Source of the DNA: an uncultured Lachnospiraceae bacterium | GTDB taxonomy: Bacteria; Bacillota; Clostridia; Lachnospirales; Lachnospiraceae | Reading direction: 5' to 3' | Length of the DNA: 5,283 nt | Assembly: GCA_900557385.1 (NCBI GenBank) | Contig: USSP01000143.1 | Span: forward strand, 1 to 5,283 | In this document: piece after piece, positions 4,539 to 5,283 of the stretch | Layout: every line of letters begins with the position of its first letter | Numbering within the stretch: the first letter of the stretch is position 1 | Made by a program: the position numbers and the translations under genes | Notes under the pieces: model-generated | Database searches by the model: none | Told to the model about the DNA's origin: nothing | The model's input: only the letters and a program-made list of their open reading frames with translations

Positions 4539-5283
4539 ATGAAGAAGAAACTGGAACACAAGATTTGCAAAGTGTACCCCGGTTCCATTGCAGAGGAAAT
4601 GGAAATTGAGCCGGGGGATGTGCTTTTGACCATAAATGACCAGGAAATCGAGGATGTTTTTGATTACCGGTTTTATATGAAAGATGAATATGTGGAAGTA
4701 GGAATTCGCAAGCCGGATGGCGAGGAATGGCTGCTGGAAATTGATAAGGATTATGATGAGGAATTGGGAATCGAATTTGAAAATGATCTGATGAGTGATT
4801 ACCGTTCCTGCAGCAACAAGTGTATTTTCTGCTTTATCGACCAGATGCCGCCGGGAATGCGGGAAACTTTGTATTTCAAGGACGATGATTCCCGCCTTTC
4901 CTTTTTACAGGGCAATTATATTACTCTGACTAATATGCAGCAAAAGGATGTGGATCGTATTATCCAGATGCATCTGGCACCCATTAATATTTCCATCCAG
5001 GCGACGAATCCGGAACTGCGATGTAAGCTTTTGCATAATCGTTTCGCCGGGGAAAAATTAAAATTTTTACAGGATCTTTATGAAGCACATATTGAGATGA
5101 ATGGTCAGATTGTGCTGTGTAAAGGGGTAAATGACGGGGAGGAACTTACCCGTTCCATTGAGGATTTGAGCAAATATCTTCCCTTTATGCGAAGTGTGTC
5201 TGTGGTTCCGGCAGGAATCACAAAATACCGGGAGGGCTTATATCCGCTGGAGTTATTCAATCGTGAGGAAGCAGAAAACGTCA
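4539..5283 (+). CDS. DUF512 family protein with PDZ-like domain and radical-SAM-type cysteine motif (3' truncated by window)
   Basis: The first 248 residues are present; relatives are usually about 430-450 residues, so the C-terminal DUF512 domain lies beyond the window. Residues 7-70 look like a PDZ-like domain: KVYPGSIAEEMEIEPGDVLLTIND is the typical carboxylate-binding start. Next comes DYRSCSNKCIFCFIDQMPPGMR, in which Cys91, Cys95 and Cys98 form the CX3CX2C pattern of radical SAM iron-sulfur proteins. YFKDDDSRLSFLQGNYITLTN and ISIQATNPELR then follow, conserved in this family. Members are widespread in clostridia, often beside the GTPase gene der; their reaction is not established. The gene follows the HAD gene by 31 bp on the same strand and is probably its operon partner. 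The frame is open to the last base of the window, without stop or frameshift. Confidence 0.9.
   Translation, partial: MKKKLEHKICKVYPGSIAEEMEIEPGDVLLTINDQEIEDVFDYRFYMKDEYVEVGIRKPDGEEWLLEIDKDYDEELGIEFENDLMSDYRSCSNKCIFCFIDQMPPGMRETLYFKDDDSRLSFLQGNYITLTNMQQKDVDRIIQMHLAPINISIQATNPELRCKLLHNRFAGEKLKFLQDLYEAHIEMNGQIVLCKGVNDGEELTRSIEDLSKYLPFMRSVSVVPAGITKYREGLYPLELFNREEAENV

Overview
The window looks like chromosomal DNA of a gut clostridium, most likely Lachnospiraceae. The basis is the split, biotin-domain-less oxaloacetate decarboxylase alpha subunit, a DUF4321 membrane protein, a DUF512/PDZ/radical-SAM-type protein, strong AAGGAG ribosome binding sites and moderate-to-low GC. This assignment is inferred from gene families and not from any marker gene.

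Layout from left to right. (1) 48-1475 (+) is a complete carboxyltransferase subunit of a sodium-pumping decarboxylase. It ends at a clear intrinsic terminator (1515-1544) and is probably the last gene of an operon that begins before the window. (2) 1576-2178 (+) is a YihX-like HAD phosphatase. (3) 2158-2421 (-) is a small DUF4321 membrane protein, convergent with the phosphatase and overlapping it by 21 bp, with its own extended -10 promoter. (4) 2528-2813 is a compact locus that matches the par/Fst plan of type I toxin-antitoxin modules. A 31-residue hydrophobic peptide with a KWLD plus charged tail lies on the minus strand (2642-2737). It faces a short plus-strand RNA (about 2563-2638) that has a strong promoter and no gene. 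The two transcripts converge on one long dyad terminator (2600-2634). The short RNA carries a repeat of the start region of the peptide gene, so it is antisense to the peptide mRNA at the start codon even though it is encoded in trans about 150 bp away. (5) 2897-3637 (+) is an uncharacterised protein with a possible papain-like Cys/His/Asn triad, followed by a probable terminator. (6) 3770-4507 (+) is a second HAD phosphatase, followed 31 bp later by (7) a DUF512-family protein (4539 to the window edge) with PDZ-like and CX3CX2C motifs, cut by the end of the window.

The metabolic and housekeeping genes are ordinary. The most interesting content is the toxin-antitoxin-like locus: its toxin gene, antisense RNA, split direct repeats, 5'-terminal mRNA hairpin and shared terminator with a possible U-turn loop all fit one regulatory design. 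The second most interesting is the orphan cysteine-peptidase-like protein beside it. No rRNA, tRNA, CRISPR array, insertion sequence or attachment site was seen.
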